Positions 36,917 through 45,455 of a stretch of 64,000 nucleotides of DNA are shown piece by piece. How positions within the stretch are numbered: position 1 is the stretch's first letter; each line of letters starts with the position of its first letter. Origin of the DNA: Streptomyces sp. YIM 130001. Lineage in GTDB: Bacteria; Actinomycetota; Actinomycetes; Streptomycetales; Streptomycetaceae. The stretch covers positions 210,360-274,359 of the forward strand of contig NZ_KZ984555.1 of the NCBI RefSeq assembly GCF_003574445.1, written 5' to 3'. The position numbers and the translations under genes were made by a program. A model generated the notes under the pieces. It saw only the letters and a list, made by a program, of their open reading frames with translations, was not told where the DNA came from and ran no database searches.

Positions 36917-37838
36917 AACGGATCCTCGGGTCCAGGACCGCGTAAAGCAGGTCGACGAGCAGGCTGGCGAGGAGGTACACGAGCACCATGACGGTGACGA
37001 TGCCGACGATGACCGCGCCCTCGCGTCGGGCGAGCGCCTGGAAGAGCAGGTTGCCGACGCCGGTGACGTTGAAGATGCCCTCGGTGACGACCGCGCCGCC
37101 CATCAGCGTGCCGATGTCCGTTCCCAGGTAAGTCACCACCGGGATCAGCGAGTTGCGCAGCAGGTGGCGCGAGACGATGCGCCGCTTGGGCAGCCCCTTG
37201 GCCACCGCGGTGCGCATGTAGTCCGCCTGGCGGTTCTCGGCGATCGAGGTGCGGGTCAGTCGCGCCACGTAGGCGAGACCCACCATGCCGAGCACGAGAG
37301 CCGGCAGGAGCAACTGCGCCGTGTCGGTCGAGTCCTGGACCGTGGGGGTGACCCAACCGAGCTGGTTGCCGAAGATCAGCTGGAAGAACAGACCGAAGAC
37401 GAAGATCGGAACCGAGATCACCAAGAGGGTGATCAGAGTGACCGAGTTGTCGATGATGCGGCCGCGGCGGATTCCGGCCAGGACGCCGAGGGAGATACCC
37501 ACGACGATCTCGAATCCCCAGGCCATGGCGGCGAGACGCATCGAGACCGGGAAGGCCTGAGTCATCTCGTCGAGAATCGGCCGGTTACCGGCGATGGTGT
37601 TGCCGAAGTCCCCTTGCAGCAGCCCGCCCATGTAGTGCAGGTACTGCTGCCAGAGCGGCAGATCGAGCCCACGGTCGTGCTTGATCTGTGCCACCTGGCT
37701 GGGGTCCGGCGGCTTGTCCCCCCAAAGTGAGGCGACCGGATCGCCGGGGAGCACGTTGACCATGAGAAAGATCAACAGGGTGGTCCCGATGAACACCGGG
37801 ATCATCTGGAGCAGTCGCCGCGCGACGTAGCGCCCCAT
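36909..37838 (-). CDS. peptide ABC transporter permease, OppB type (operon 2)
   Basis: 309 residues from MGRYVARRLLQMIPVFIG, with six transmembrane helices, EAA motif ADYMRTAVAKGLPKRRIVSRHLLRN and C-terminus LVDLLYAVLDPRIRYA. The start at 37838 matches the operon 1 paralogue. An adjacent ATG (37841) and a GTG (37853) are possible but badly spaced from the GGACGGAGG ribosome site. It is separated from the binding-protein gene by 80 bases containing a perfect 14-bp hairpin. Confidence 0.9.
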   Translation of the reverse strand: MGRYVARRLLQMIPVFIGTTLLIFLMVNVLPGDPVASLWGDKPPDPSQVAQIKHDRGLDLPLWQQYLHYMGGLLQGDFGNTIAGNRPILDEMTQAFPVSMRLAAMAWGFEIVVGISLGVLAGIRRGRIIDNSVTLITLLVISVPIFVFGLFFQLIFGNQLGWVTPTVQDSTDTAQLLLPALVLGMVGLAYVARLTRTSIAENRQADYMRTAVAKGLPKRRIVSRHLLRNSLIPVVTYLGTDIGTLMGGAVVTEGIFNVTGVGNLLFQALARREGAVIVGIVTVMVLVYLLASLLVDLLYAVLDPRIRYA

Positions 37839-37867
37839 CATGCCTCCGTCCACTGCAGAGCCGACCT

Positions 37868-37900
37868 GTGGCGGCGGTCGGGATTGCCGACCGCCGCCAC
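37868..37900 (-). terminator. intercistronic hairpin between binding protein and permease (operon 2)
   Basis: Perfect 14-bp stem GTGGCGGCGGTCGG with loop GATTG, 18 bases after the binding-protein stop. It occupies the same place as the operon 1 hairpin but with unrelated sequence, so the structure rather than the sequence is conserved. Confidence 0.75.
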
Positions 37901-37918
37901 GGGGTGAGGCTCTGACGA

Positions 37919-39550
37919 CTACTTCTTGAAGACCTCGACGTCGGTGAAGATCGGGTCACCGGCCTGGTCGAACTTGACGTTCTTCACGTTGTTCGAGTGC
38001 GCGGAGAGCGTCTTGTTGTACCAGAGCGGGATGCCCGGGAAGGTGTTGACGAGCTGCTTCTCGGCGTCGCCGTACAGCTTCGCGGACTCCTCGACCGTCT
38101 TCGCGCCGTCGGCAGCCTTGGCCAGCTTGTCGAACTTCGGGTCCGAGAAGCCGCCCTTGTTGCCGTCGACGCCGGTGCCGTAGAGGTCGGCGAGGAAGTT
38201 GCCGTTGAACGGGTAGTCGAGCACCCAGCCGGAGCGGTACATCGACTTGACCTGCTTCTTGTCGCGGATCTCGGTGTCGGCCGCGAAGTCGGTCACCGCG
38301 TCCTCGACGCACTTGACCTTGGTGGCCTTGGTGATGCTGTTGCACACCGCGACGACCCAGTCCTTGTGCGGCTGGTCGGCGTTGTACTGGAGCGAGATCT
38401 TGTTGCCCGGGACGCCGCCGCCTTCCTTGACGAGCTTGGCGGCAGCCTTCGGGTCGTACTTGCAGTACTTGCCGCAGGCGTCGTCCTGGTAGCCCTTGAC
38501 GCCCTTGGCGACCCAGCCGGTGGCGGAGTCACGGGTGCCGTTGAACACCGTCTTGGCGATGGTGTCGCGGTCGATCGCCATCGACAGGCCCTGCAGGACC
38601 TTGACGTCGATGTCCTTCCACTGCTTCGTGTAGAAGGCCGGGTTGATCGTGTTGATGGCCGAGTAGTCCATCTCGATCGCGCGGTCGCCGAAGTCCTGCT
38701 TGAAGTTGGCGACCTCGCTGTTCGGGATGATGGGCATCGAGTCGACGTTGTCGGACTTCAGGTCGGCGTAGGCGGCGGTGTCCTTCGTGTACGCCTTGAA
38801 GTCGATGCCGCCGTTCTTGGCCTTGTCCTCGCCCTTGTAGTCGTCGTTGCGGACGACCTTGATGGACTTCTTGTGGTCCCAGCTCTTGAACTTGTAGGCA
38901 CCGTTGCCGACAGGCTTCTCGCCGTAGGCCTTGGGGTCCTCGAAGAACTTGGAGGGCAGCGGGTAGAACGGCGTGTACACCAGCTTGTACGCGTAGTACG
39001 GGATGCCGGACTTCAGCGAGATGGTGAAGGTGTTGTCGTCGACGACCTTCAGACCGGACATCTTCTCGGTCTTGGCCTTCCCCTTCTCGGGGTGGACCTC
39101 GTCGTAGCCCTCGATGTCGCGGTACCAGGAGCTGTTCTGCTGACCGTTCGCGGGGTTCGCGGCCCAGTTCCAGGCGTCCACGTACGACTTGGCGGTGACC
39201 GCCTCGCCGTCGTGGAACTTCCAGCCCTTCTTGAGCTTGACGGTCCAGACCTTGTTGTCCTTGTCCGGCTCGACCGACTCGGCGTTCTCGTACGTGATGT
39301 TGCCGTCACTGTCGTAGTGAACGAGACCCGTCCAGAGCGAGTCGATGACGACGCTGCCGTACGCCTCCATCGTGTTCGCCGGCTGGAGCGCGTTCTGCGG
39401 CTCGCCGTTCGCGTAACTGACGATGCCGTCCTTGTCGACGGCCTTGTTGTCGTTGCCGCTGTCGCCGCCATCGCCCCCGCCGCAGGCGGTCGCACCCAGC
39501 GCAAACACGGCGGCTATCGCGACCCACTTGGCGCTCTTGGCACCACGCAT
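37919..39550 (-). CDS. peptide-binding lipoprotein, family 5 (operon 2, BldKB-like)
   Basis: 543 residues. The start MRGAKSAKWVAIAAVFALG leads to lipobox GATAC, giving a lipid-anchored binding protein. Family 5 features include GLVHYDSDGNITYENAESV, WKFHDGEAVTAKSYVDAWNW and VGNGAYKFKSWDHKK. SD GAGGAGGAA precedes the ATG. Position beside typA and second in a tandem pair of peptide operons is that of the BldK importer (SCO5112-5116), which in S. coelicolor brings in an extracellular peptide needed for aerial growth. The gene order I remember for bldK puts a permease first, so equivalence is an inference. Confidence 0.9.
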   Translation of the reverse strand: MRGAKSAKWVAIAAVFALGATACGGGDGGDSGNDNKAVDKDGIVSYANGEPQNALQPANTMEAYGSVVIDSLWTGLVHYDSDGNITYENAESVEPDKDNKVWTVKLKKGWKFHDGEAVTAKSYVDAWNWAANPANGQQNSSWYRDIEGYDEVHPEKGKAKTEKMSGLKVVDDNTFTISLKSGIPYYAYKLVYTPFYPLPSKFFEDPKAYGEKPVGNGAYKFKSWDHKKSIKVVRNDDYKGEDKAKNGGIDFKAYTKDTAAYADLKSDNVDSMPIIPNSEVANFKQDFGDRAIEMDYSAINTINPAFYTKQWKDIDVKVLQGLSMAIDRDTIAKTVFNGTRDSATGWVAKGVKGYQDDACGKYCKYDPKAAAKLVKEGGGVPGNKISLQYNADQPHKDWVVAVCNSITKATKVKCVEDAVTDFAADTEIRDKKQVKSMYRSGWVLDYPFNGNFLADLYGTGVDGNKGGFSDPKFDKLAKAADGAKTVEESAKLYGDAEKQLVNTFPGIPLWYNKTLSAHSNNVKNVKFDQAGDPIFTDVEVFKK

Positions 39551-40087
39551 GGGTTCCTCCTCATGAGTCCACTTGTTCACTGCAAGAGGGGGCACGATTC
39601 GTCCCGCCGCCACCCCTGACGACGTATAGGAAGTGCCCCAGTGTGCTCGTGAGTCGGCGCTCCCCACAGCGCGTGACCCATTGACCCGAGCTCTACGCCG
39701 TCAACTATTAGCCATGGGGTTGCGCCCGACCACACCCTTTTGGTCTCGGTTCGATCACACCTGAGCCGTACTTCTTCCGAAATCTGGACAAACCGATCCG
39801 AGATAGATGGTCGCGAAACGGACTCGTTACACATCTATCGGTCAGCAACGTCCGGATTCCGGACAAGTGATCGCGGAAAACCAGTTGCCACGACGGCCGA
39901 TCCGGAGCTTCCGTCACGCCCGCTGACGGGCATTCGACCAGAGGCGGTGTCCGACGGGAATCTAGGCGCGTAGATCGATGCCGAGAAGTTACCCCGGAAC
40001 GCCTATCGGCCCGACTCCAGCGCCAGTTGAGGCGGAGTCGGGCCGATCGGATGTCACACGCGTGCGACGTCCGGACGGGCGCTCGGA
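39551..40087. other. long intergenic region upstream of peptide operon 2 and downstream of typA
   Basis: No gene or tRNA is recognised in these 537 bases. The left part must carry the operon 2 promoter on the minus strand; TTGACG on that strand near 39690 is a possible -35 with no good -10. The central part (39700-39880) is AT-richer. The right end holds the typA terminator. Confidence 0.5.
40005..40047 (-). terminator. terminator of typA
   Basis: Perfect 14-bp stem ATCGGCCCGACTCC (40005-40018) with complement at 40034-40047 and a 15-base loop, about 40 bases after the typA stop on the minus strand. Confidence 0.8.
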
Positions 40088-41995
40088 TCAGTGGTGCTTG
40101 GCGCGCGAGGCCGCGCGGGCGCGCTCCGTCTTGTCCAGGTTCACCTTGCGGATACGGATCGCCTCCGGGGTCACCTCGACGCACTCGTCGTCGCGGCAGA
40201 ACTCCAGGGACTGCTCCAGGGAGAGCTTGCGGGCCGGCACCACGTTCTCGGTGGTGTCCGCGGAAGCCGCACGCATGTTGGTGAGCTTCTTCTCCTTGGT
40301 GATGTTCACGTCCATGTCGTCGGCGCGCGAGTTCTCGCCGACGATCATGCCCTCGTACACCTCGGTGCCGGGCTCGGTGAACAGGACGCCGCGCTCCTGC
40401 AGGTTGATCATCGCGAACGGCGTGACCGAACCGGCGCGGTCGGCGACCAGCGAGCCGTTGTTACGGGTCGTCAGGGTGCCGAACCACGGCTCGTGGCCCT
40501 CGTGGATCGAGTGCGCGATGCCCGTACCGCGGGTGTTGGTCAGGAACTCCGTACGGAAGCCGATGAGGCCGCGGGAGGGGACGACGAACTCGAGGCGGAC
40601 CCAGCCGGAGCCGTGGTTCGACATGTTGTCCATACGGCCCTTGCGGACACCCATGAGCTGGGTGACGGCGCCCATGTGCTCCTCGGGCACGTCGATCGTC
40701 ATGCGCTCGACCGGCTCGTGCGTCTTGCCGTCGATCTCCTGCGTGACGACCTGCGGCTTGCCGATGGTGAGCTCGAAGCCCTCGCGGCGCATCTGCTCGA
40801 CCAGGATGGCCAGGGCCAGCTCGCCGCGGCCCTGCACCTCCCAGGTGTCCGGGCGCTCGGTGTCGAGCACGCGCAGCGAGACGTTACCGATCAGCTCGCG
40901 GGCCAGGCGGTCCTTGACCTGACGGGCGGTGACCTTGCGGTCCTTGACCGCGGACTTGGCGTCCGCGCCCTTGCCGGTGCCGCCACGGCCGACCAGCGGC
41001 GAGGTGTTGGTACCGATGGTCATGGAGATGGCCGGCTCGTCGACCGTGATCAGCGGGAGCGCGATCGGGTTCTCGGGGTCGGCCAGGGTCTCGCCGATCA
41101 TGATGTCGGAGATGCCCGCGACGGCGCAGATGTCGCCGGGGCCCGCGACCTCGGCGGGCTTGCGGGTCAGCGCCTCGGTCATCATCAGCTCGCTGATGCG
41201 GACGTTGGCGATGGTGCCGTCGCGCTTGATCCAGGCGACGGTCTGCCCCTTGCGCAGCTCGCCCTGCTCGACCCGGAGCAGCGCGATACGGCCGAGGAAG
41301 TTGTCGGCGTCCAGGTTGGTGACGTGCGCCTGGAGCGGGGCCTCGGCGTCGTACTGCGGGGCCGGGACGGTGTCCAGGATGGTCGTGAAGAACGGCTCCA
41401 CGCTGTCGCTGTCGGCCGGGACGGTGCCGTCCTCCGGCTTGGTCAGCGAGGCGACGCCGTCACGCGCGCAGGCGTAGACGATCGGGAACTCGATCTGGTC
41501 CTCGTCCGCGTCCAGGTCCAGGAACAGGTCGTACGTCTCGTTGACGACCTCGTCGATCCGGGAGTCCGGGCGGTCCGTCTTGTTGATGCACAGGATGACG
41601 GGCATCCGGGCCTGCAGCGCCTTGCGGAGCACGAAGCGGGTCTGCGGAAGGGGGCCCTCGGAGGCGTCCACGAGCAGCACGACCGCGTCCACCATCGACA
41701 GACCGCGCTCGACCTCGCCACCGAAGTCGGCGTGGCCGGGGGTGTCGATGATGTTGATCGTGATCGGGTCCCCGCCGTCCTTGGGGTGGTACTTCACCGC
41801 CGTGTTCTTGGCGAGGATCGTGATGCCTTTCTCACGCTCCAGGTCGTTCGAATCCATCATGCGGTCGTCGAGCGACTCGGCGGCGTGGGCGGCGAAGGCA
41901 CCGGCCTGCTTCAGCATGGCGTCTACGAGGGTCGTCTTGCCATGGTCGACGTGGGCGACGATGGCGACGTTACGGATGTCGTGGCGCGTGGGCAC
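40088..41995 (-). CDS. typA: translational GTPase TypA/BipA
   Basis: A 635-residue ribosome-binding GTPase related to EF-G and LepA, involved in 50S assembly and stress adaptation. Nucleotide motifs are AHVDHGKTT (14-22), GITILAKN, DTPGHADF (84-91) and NKTD (138-141). Domain II and the EF-G-like domains III and V follow (PSRGLIGFRTEFLTNTRG), with the TypA-specific C-terminal domain ending SLEFCRDDECVEVTPEAIRIR. The GTG start at 41995 has GGGAGAAG upstream and gives the usual length. It is monocistronic with its own terminator and is preceded on the same strand by the LpqW-like gene, as in mycobacteria. Confidence 0.96.
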   Translation of the reverse strand: MPTRHDIRNVAIVAHVDHGKTTLVDAMLKQAGAFAAHAAESLDDRMMDSNDLEREKGITILAKNTAVKYHPKDGGDPITINIIDTPGHADFGGEVERGLSMVDAVVLLVDASEGPLPQTRFVLRKALQARMPVILCINKTDRPDSRIDEVVNETYDLFLDLDADEDQIEFPIVYACARDGVASLTKPEDGTVPADSDSVEPFFTTILDTVPAPQYDAEAPLQAHVTNLDADNFLGRIALLRVEQGELRKGQTVAWIKRDGTIANVRISELMMTEALTRKPAEVAGPGDICAVAGISDIMIGETLADPENPIALPLITVDEPAISMTIGTNTSPLVGRGGTGKGADAKSAVKDRKVTARQVKDRLARELIGNVSLRVLDTERPDTWEVQGRGELALAILVEQMRREGFELTIGKPQVVTQEIDGKTHEPVERMTIDVPEEHMGAVTQLMGVRKGRMDNMSNHGSGWVRLEFVVPSRGLIGFRTEFLTNTRGTGIAHSIHEGHEPWFGTLTTRNNGSLVADRAGSVTPFAMINLQERGVLFTEPGTEVYEGMIVGENSRADDMDVNITKEKKLTNMRAASADTTENVVPARKLSLEQSLEFCRDDECVEVTPEAIRIRKVNLDKTERARAASRAKHH

Positions 41996-42190
41996 GTGCG
42001 GTGCTTCTCCCGTGGATGAATGGAACTCGGAGCGGCTGCGCGCACGTACTGCGGCTGCAGTTGTACGCGGGCCCTGCCGGGCAGACATGCCACGGCCTCA
42101 CCCCATGGTACGGGCCTGCCGGACAGGCGGCCTCCGCAGGGTTCGGCGGGGGTGGTACGGAGGGGAAAGCGCAGGTCAAGTGGGTGCCAC

Positions 42191-42228
42191 AAGTGTGCCC
42201 GCCGGCAAGACCGGCGGGCAAGGCACTT
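42191..42228 (-). terminator. terminator of the LpqW-like gene
   Basis: A 9-bp stem GCCCGCCGG with loop CAAGA (42197-42219), extended by AAGTG/CACTT after a short mismatch, about 60 bases after the stop codon. Confidence 0.7.
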
Positions 42229-42285
42229 GAGGGAGTTCAGAGGTACGGGGTCAGAGGTGCGGGACGGCCCCCGGACGAGGCGGGG

Positions 42286-44622
42286 CTAGTCCTTCTTGCT
42301 CGGCTCGGCCGAGCCGTCCGGGCCCGGGTGGGCGCCGCGCTCGAGGAAGCCCATGTCCTCGTAGTGCGGGGTCTCGAAGCCGGTGGCGCCCGCGTTGGCC
42401 AGATTGCGCTTGGCCGCGAAGAGCTGCGGGCGCTGGTAGAGCGGAATCGATCCTGCGGCGGCCCAGATCCTGGCGTCCGCCTTCTTCACCAGGTCCCGCG
42501 AGGCCTCGTCGTCCAGCTCGGACACCGCCTGCTCGAAGAGCTGGTCGATCTGGTCGGTGCCGACCCGGGTGTAGTTCTGCTCGACGTTGAGCGAGCCGTC
42601 CGCCGCCGGCTCCGGCTTGGCGAAGATCGGCCGGGCGTCGGTCGCCGGGTAGGCGGTGCCGGGCCACGAGTAGAGGGCGAGGTCGTACTGGCCGGAGGCG
42701 ATGTGGTCCTTGAAGTAACTGTCGTCCTCGACCTTCTCGGTCTCCGTACGGACGCCGATCTTCGACAGCATCCCGGAGATCTTGTCGGCCACCGCACGCA
42801 GCGAGTCCGAGCCCGCACCGGAGGGGAGTACGAAGCGCAGGGTGAGCGGCTTGCCGTCCTTGCCGAGCGGGCCGCCCGCGGCCTTCGGGGAGGCGCTGCT
42901 GTGCGCGGAGGCGCCCTCCTTCGGAGCGGCCGTGCCCTTCGGTGCGTACGCGCCGGGGGCGCCGCCGTGCCGCGCCTGGTCGGCCTCCTTCGCCCGCTTC
43001 TTCTCCTTGCCCTCCTCGCGCCGCACCTCGTCCGGCAGGCCGTCCCGTGCCGCGGCCGACACCGCGCGGGCCTGCTCCTTGAGCGCCACCTGCTGGCGGC
43101 CGGCGGACTCGGAGAGCGAGAGCGCCGGGACACCTGGATCGCCGGGCTTCGAGTCGTCCTCGCCGACGATGTACGTGTCGTCCTCGGATTCCTTGGACTT
43201 CTTCTCGCCCTTGGCGGCGGCACCGGCGGACCCTTCGTCCTCCTTGGTGGCCTCGGCCGCCTTCTTGCCCTGCTCCGCTCCCCCAGGCACCCAGCCGGCG
43301 TCCGCGAGGAGCGCCTGTGCCTCGGCCACGTCCTGCTTGCCGAGCGCACCGCTGCTGTCCTTGTACGCCTGCTGTCCGGCGAGGGCGAGGTGGCTGCCGA
43401 CCGGCTCGGCGGGCAGACCCAGCGGGCCGAGCACCGTCTTGGCGATGGCCTTGCGGTCGATGGCCCGTGCCACGGCCCGGCGTACCCGTTCGTCGGCGAG
43501 CGGGCCCTCGGCGCCGTTGAGCGCGAGCTGGGTGTAGGCGGGCTCGAGCGACTTGCGGACCTCGAACTGCCGCAGGCCCTTCTGTCCGGCGGCGTACTTC
43601 TTGCGCGCCTGAGCCGTCTTCTCCCGGGCCTCGGTCTCGGCCTCGGCCTTCTCGTCGCCGTCCGAACCGTTCGCGCGCGCCCAGGAGATCAGGGCCTTCG
43701 ACGGGGTCATGTCCGTGCCCGGGCCGTGCGCGAGGGGACCCTTCGCGCCGCGGTCGCGGGCGGCGAGCGCGATGCGCTCCGCGTCCCCGGCGCCGATCTC
43801 GGCGATGTCGATCTCGCCGTCCGCGAGGGCCTGCGCCCGCTTGTTCTGCGGTACGGCCTTGAGTACCAGCTTCTCCAGCTTGGCGGGGCTGCCCCACCAG
43901 CGCGGGTTGCGGGTCAGGGTCACCTGGTCTCCCTTGCGGTCGACCTTCTGCACCCGGAACGGGCCCGCGGTCTGGTCGAGGCCGCGCCGCGCCCCCTCGT
44001 TGAACGCGTCGGGGGTGCCCATGACCTCCTTGGGGTACAGCGGCGAGAACAGGGAGCGCCAGTCGGCGTACGGCTTGCTGAAGGTGACCCGTACCTCCAG
44101 GTCGTTGGCTCCACGCTCGATCTTCTCGATGCGCTCGTAGCCGGCGTTGCGAGCGGTCCAGTACGCGGAGTCCTTGCCGGACAGGGCGCGCCACTGGGCG
44201 GCGAAGTCGGCGGCACCGATCTCGCGGCCGTTGCTCCAGACCGCCTCCTGGTTGAGCTTGTAGAGCACGACCTGCTTGGGCTCGCGCTCGACGATCTCGG
44301 CCTTCTCCAGGTAGTCCGCGTTCCGTACGGTGCGGCCCTTGTCGTCCAGGGTGTACAGGGACGGCAGTACGGCACCGGCGATCCGGGTGGTGGCCGAACC
44401 GGCGTCCGCCTGGAAGGAGTTGAGCGTCTCGGGCACGGAGTCGACCGCCCAGTTGGCGGTGCCGCCGTCGGCGACGAGGTCGCGGGTGGCGGGGCGTACG
44501 TCCTGGGCTGCGGATGCGGCGCCGGACTCGTCGCCCGAGCTGCAACCGGCGAGGGCGGGCAGGGCGAGCGCGCCCGTCGTGAGGAGCGCGACAGATCGGA
44601 GTCTGACGCCGTCGTGGGACAT
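42286..44622 (-). CDS. orphan family 5 substrate-binding lipoprotein, LpqW-like
   Basis: 778 residues, much longer than the usual 520-600 of this family. The signal peptide ends in lipobox ALAGC. Family 5 landmarks are present (LNSFQADAGSATTRIAG, NQEAVWSNGREIGAADF, GPFRVQKVDRKGD). A Lys/Glu/Ala-rich insertion of about 170 residues (around 445-610) splits the second lobe. No permease or ATPase gene accompanies it. In M. tuberculosis the gene next to typA is lpqW, a binding-protein-fold lipoprotein that regulates lipoglycan synthesis rather than transport. A similar regulatory or scaffold role is possible here. SD CCGGAGG precedes the ATG. Confidence 0.85.
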   Translation of the reverse strand: MSHDGVRLRSVALLTTGALALPALAGCSSGDESGAASAAQDVRPATRDLVADGGTANWAVDSVPETLNSFQADAGSATTRIAGAVLPSLYTLDDKGRTVRNADYLEKAEIVEREPKQVVLYKLNQEAVWSNGREIGAADFAAQWRALSGKDSAYWTARNAGYERIEKIERGANDLEVRVTFSKPYADWRSLFSPLYPKEVMGTPDAFNEGARRGLDQTAGPFRVQKVDRKGDQVTLTRNPRWWGSPAKLEKLVLKAVPQNKRAQALADGEIDIAEIGAGDAERIALAARDRGAKGPLAHGPGTDMTPSKALISWARANGSDGDEKAEAETEAREKTAQARKKYAAGQKGLRQFEVRKSLEPAYTQLALNGAEGPLADERVRRAVARAIDRKAIAKTVLGPLGLPAEPVGSHLALAGQQAYKDSSGALGKQDVAEAQALLADAGWVPGGAEQGKKAAEATKEDEGSAGAAAKGEKKSKESEDDTYIVGEDDSKPGDPGVPALSLSESAGRQQVALKEQARAVSAAARDGLPDEVRREEGKEKKRAKEADQARHGGAPGAYAPKGTAAPKEGASAHSSASPKAAGGPLGKDGKPLTLRFVLPSGAGSDSLRAVADKISGMLSKIGVRTETEKVEDDSYFKDHIASGQYDLALYSWPGTAYPATDARPIFAKPEPAADGSLNVEQNYTRVGTDQIDQLFEQAVSELDDEASRDLVKKADARIWAAAGSIPLYQRPQLFAAKRNLANAGATGFETPHYEDMGFLERGAHPGPDGSAEPSKKD

Positions 44623-45095
44623 GACTGAAACCTCCGGGGCGGCCCACCGGCCCGGAGGGCCGGGAGAGTCGGGTTTGTTCACGTATGGGCGTATAGGGAG
44701 TTGATCACATCTATCGACCACTGAAGGGGGCCCGGGGGCGCGGGGGCGGGAGACACGGCGACCGAGGGGTGGATTGCCACTCGTGCGGCGCAACGGGGAT
44801 TCGTTTCAGGCCCGGCCCCGAGGGCCTTGCCCTCGAGCGCCGGACGGGCCTCCGTTCGCCCTGGCGGGCCTGTCCCCGATCGCCGGACAGGCTCGATCTG
44901 CCGCAGGACGGGGGGATGGGACCGACGGGTCGCGGCGGGTGGCCGACGGGGGCGGGACGGATGGGGCCGACGGGGTCGGGGTGGGTGAAAGAGAAATCGA
45001 AAACTCTCCTACCGCTTCACAACGTGGGATGTGACGCGCGACACTCGCATGCGCATGAGCGTTGCCGCCCGCGACCGCGGAAGTGAGGGCAAGTC
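44623..45095. other. intergenic region between LpqW-like gene and the sdh operon
   Basis: No gene is seen in these 473 bases. The near-palindrome GTGACGCGCGACAC (45031-45044) lies about 50 bases before the first sdh-operon gene and could be an operator. Much of the middle (44800-44980) is simple G-rich sequence. Confidence 0.45.
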
Positions 45096-45392
45096 ATGTC
45101 CCTGCACGATGACTTGACGGCGATTCAGCGAACTCTGGACGATCTCGACCGCTCGGTCGGAAGGCTGGAGCAGCACATCGGCGCCGGTGTCGACATACGC
45201 CGGGTACGCACCGACGCCGGCCATCTGCGCGACAGCGTCGCCCTGTTGGGCGAGGCCGTTGCGCAGGACACGCCCGGCCGGGATCCGGACCGGCCGGAGA
45301 TGGTCACGATCCCCGACGCACCCTACGACCGCACGCTGTGGACGGACTCCGACGACGAGGGCCTCGGCGCCCGGGACCGCCGCGCGCCCTGA
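45096..45392 (+). CDS. small conserved protein heading the sdh operon (Rv0250c position)
   Basis: 98 residues, soluble, largely helical: MSLHDDLTAIQRTLDDLDR is followed by SVGRLEQHIGAGVDIRRVR and RDSVALLGEA, with a heptad pattern of Leu/Ile/Val. The C-terminal part is acidic and probably disordered. No membrane helix and no Cys are present. It sits 63 bp before sdhC on the same strand. In M. tuberculosis a similarly small gene, Rv0250c, precedes the Sdh1 genes Rv0249c-Rv0247c (recollection). An accessory or assembly role for the complex is possible. The ATG follows GAGGGCAAGTC. Confidence 0.7.
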   Translation: MSLHDDLTAIQRTLDDLDRSVGRLEQHIGAGVDIRRVRTDAGHLRDSVALLGEAVAQDTPGRDPDRPEMVTIPDAPYDRTLWTDSDDEGLGARDRRAP

Positions 45393-45455
45393 GCAGCACC
45401 TCGGCGCCCGCGAACGCACGCGACCCGAGCAGTCCCATCCGACGGGAGATCTTCG

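Noticed and set aside
39551..40087. tRNA or riboswitch in the long gap upstream of peptide operon 2
   Set aside because: No cloverleaf, CCA end or known aptamer core was seen; the only clear structure is the typA terminator.
42001..44628. 875-codon plus-strand open frame opposite the LpqW-like gene
   Set aside because: No recognisable domain, biased composition, and a well-supported lipoprotein gene on the other strand.
45031..45044. GTGACGCGCGACAC as a Rex redox-repressor site before the sdh operon
   Set aside because: The half-sites do not match the Rex form TTGTGAA/TTCACAA and one pair mismatches; noted only as a weak palindrome.
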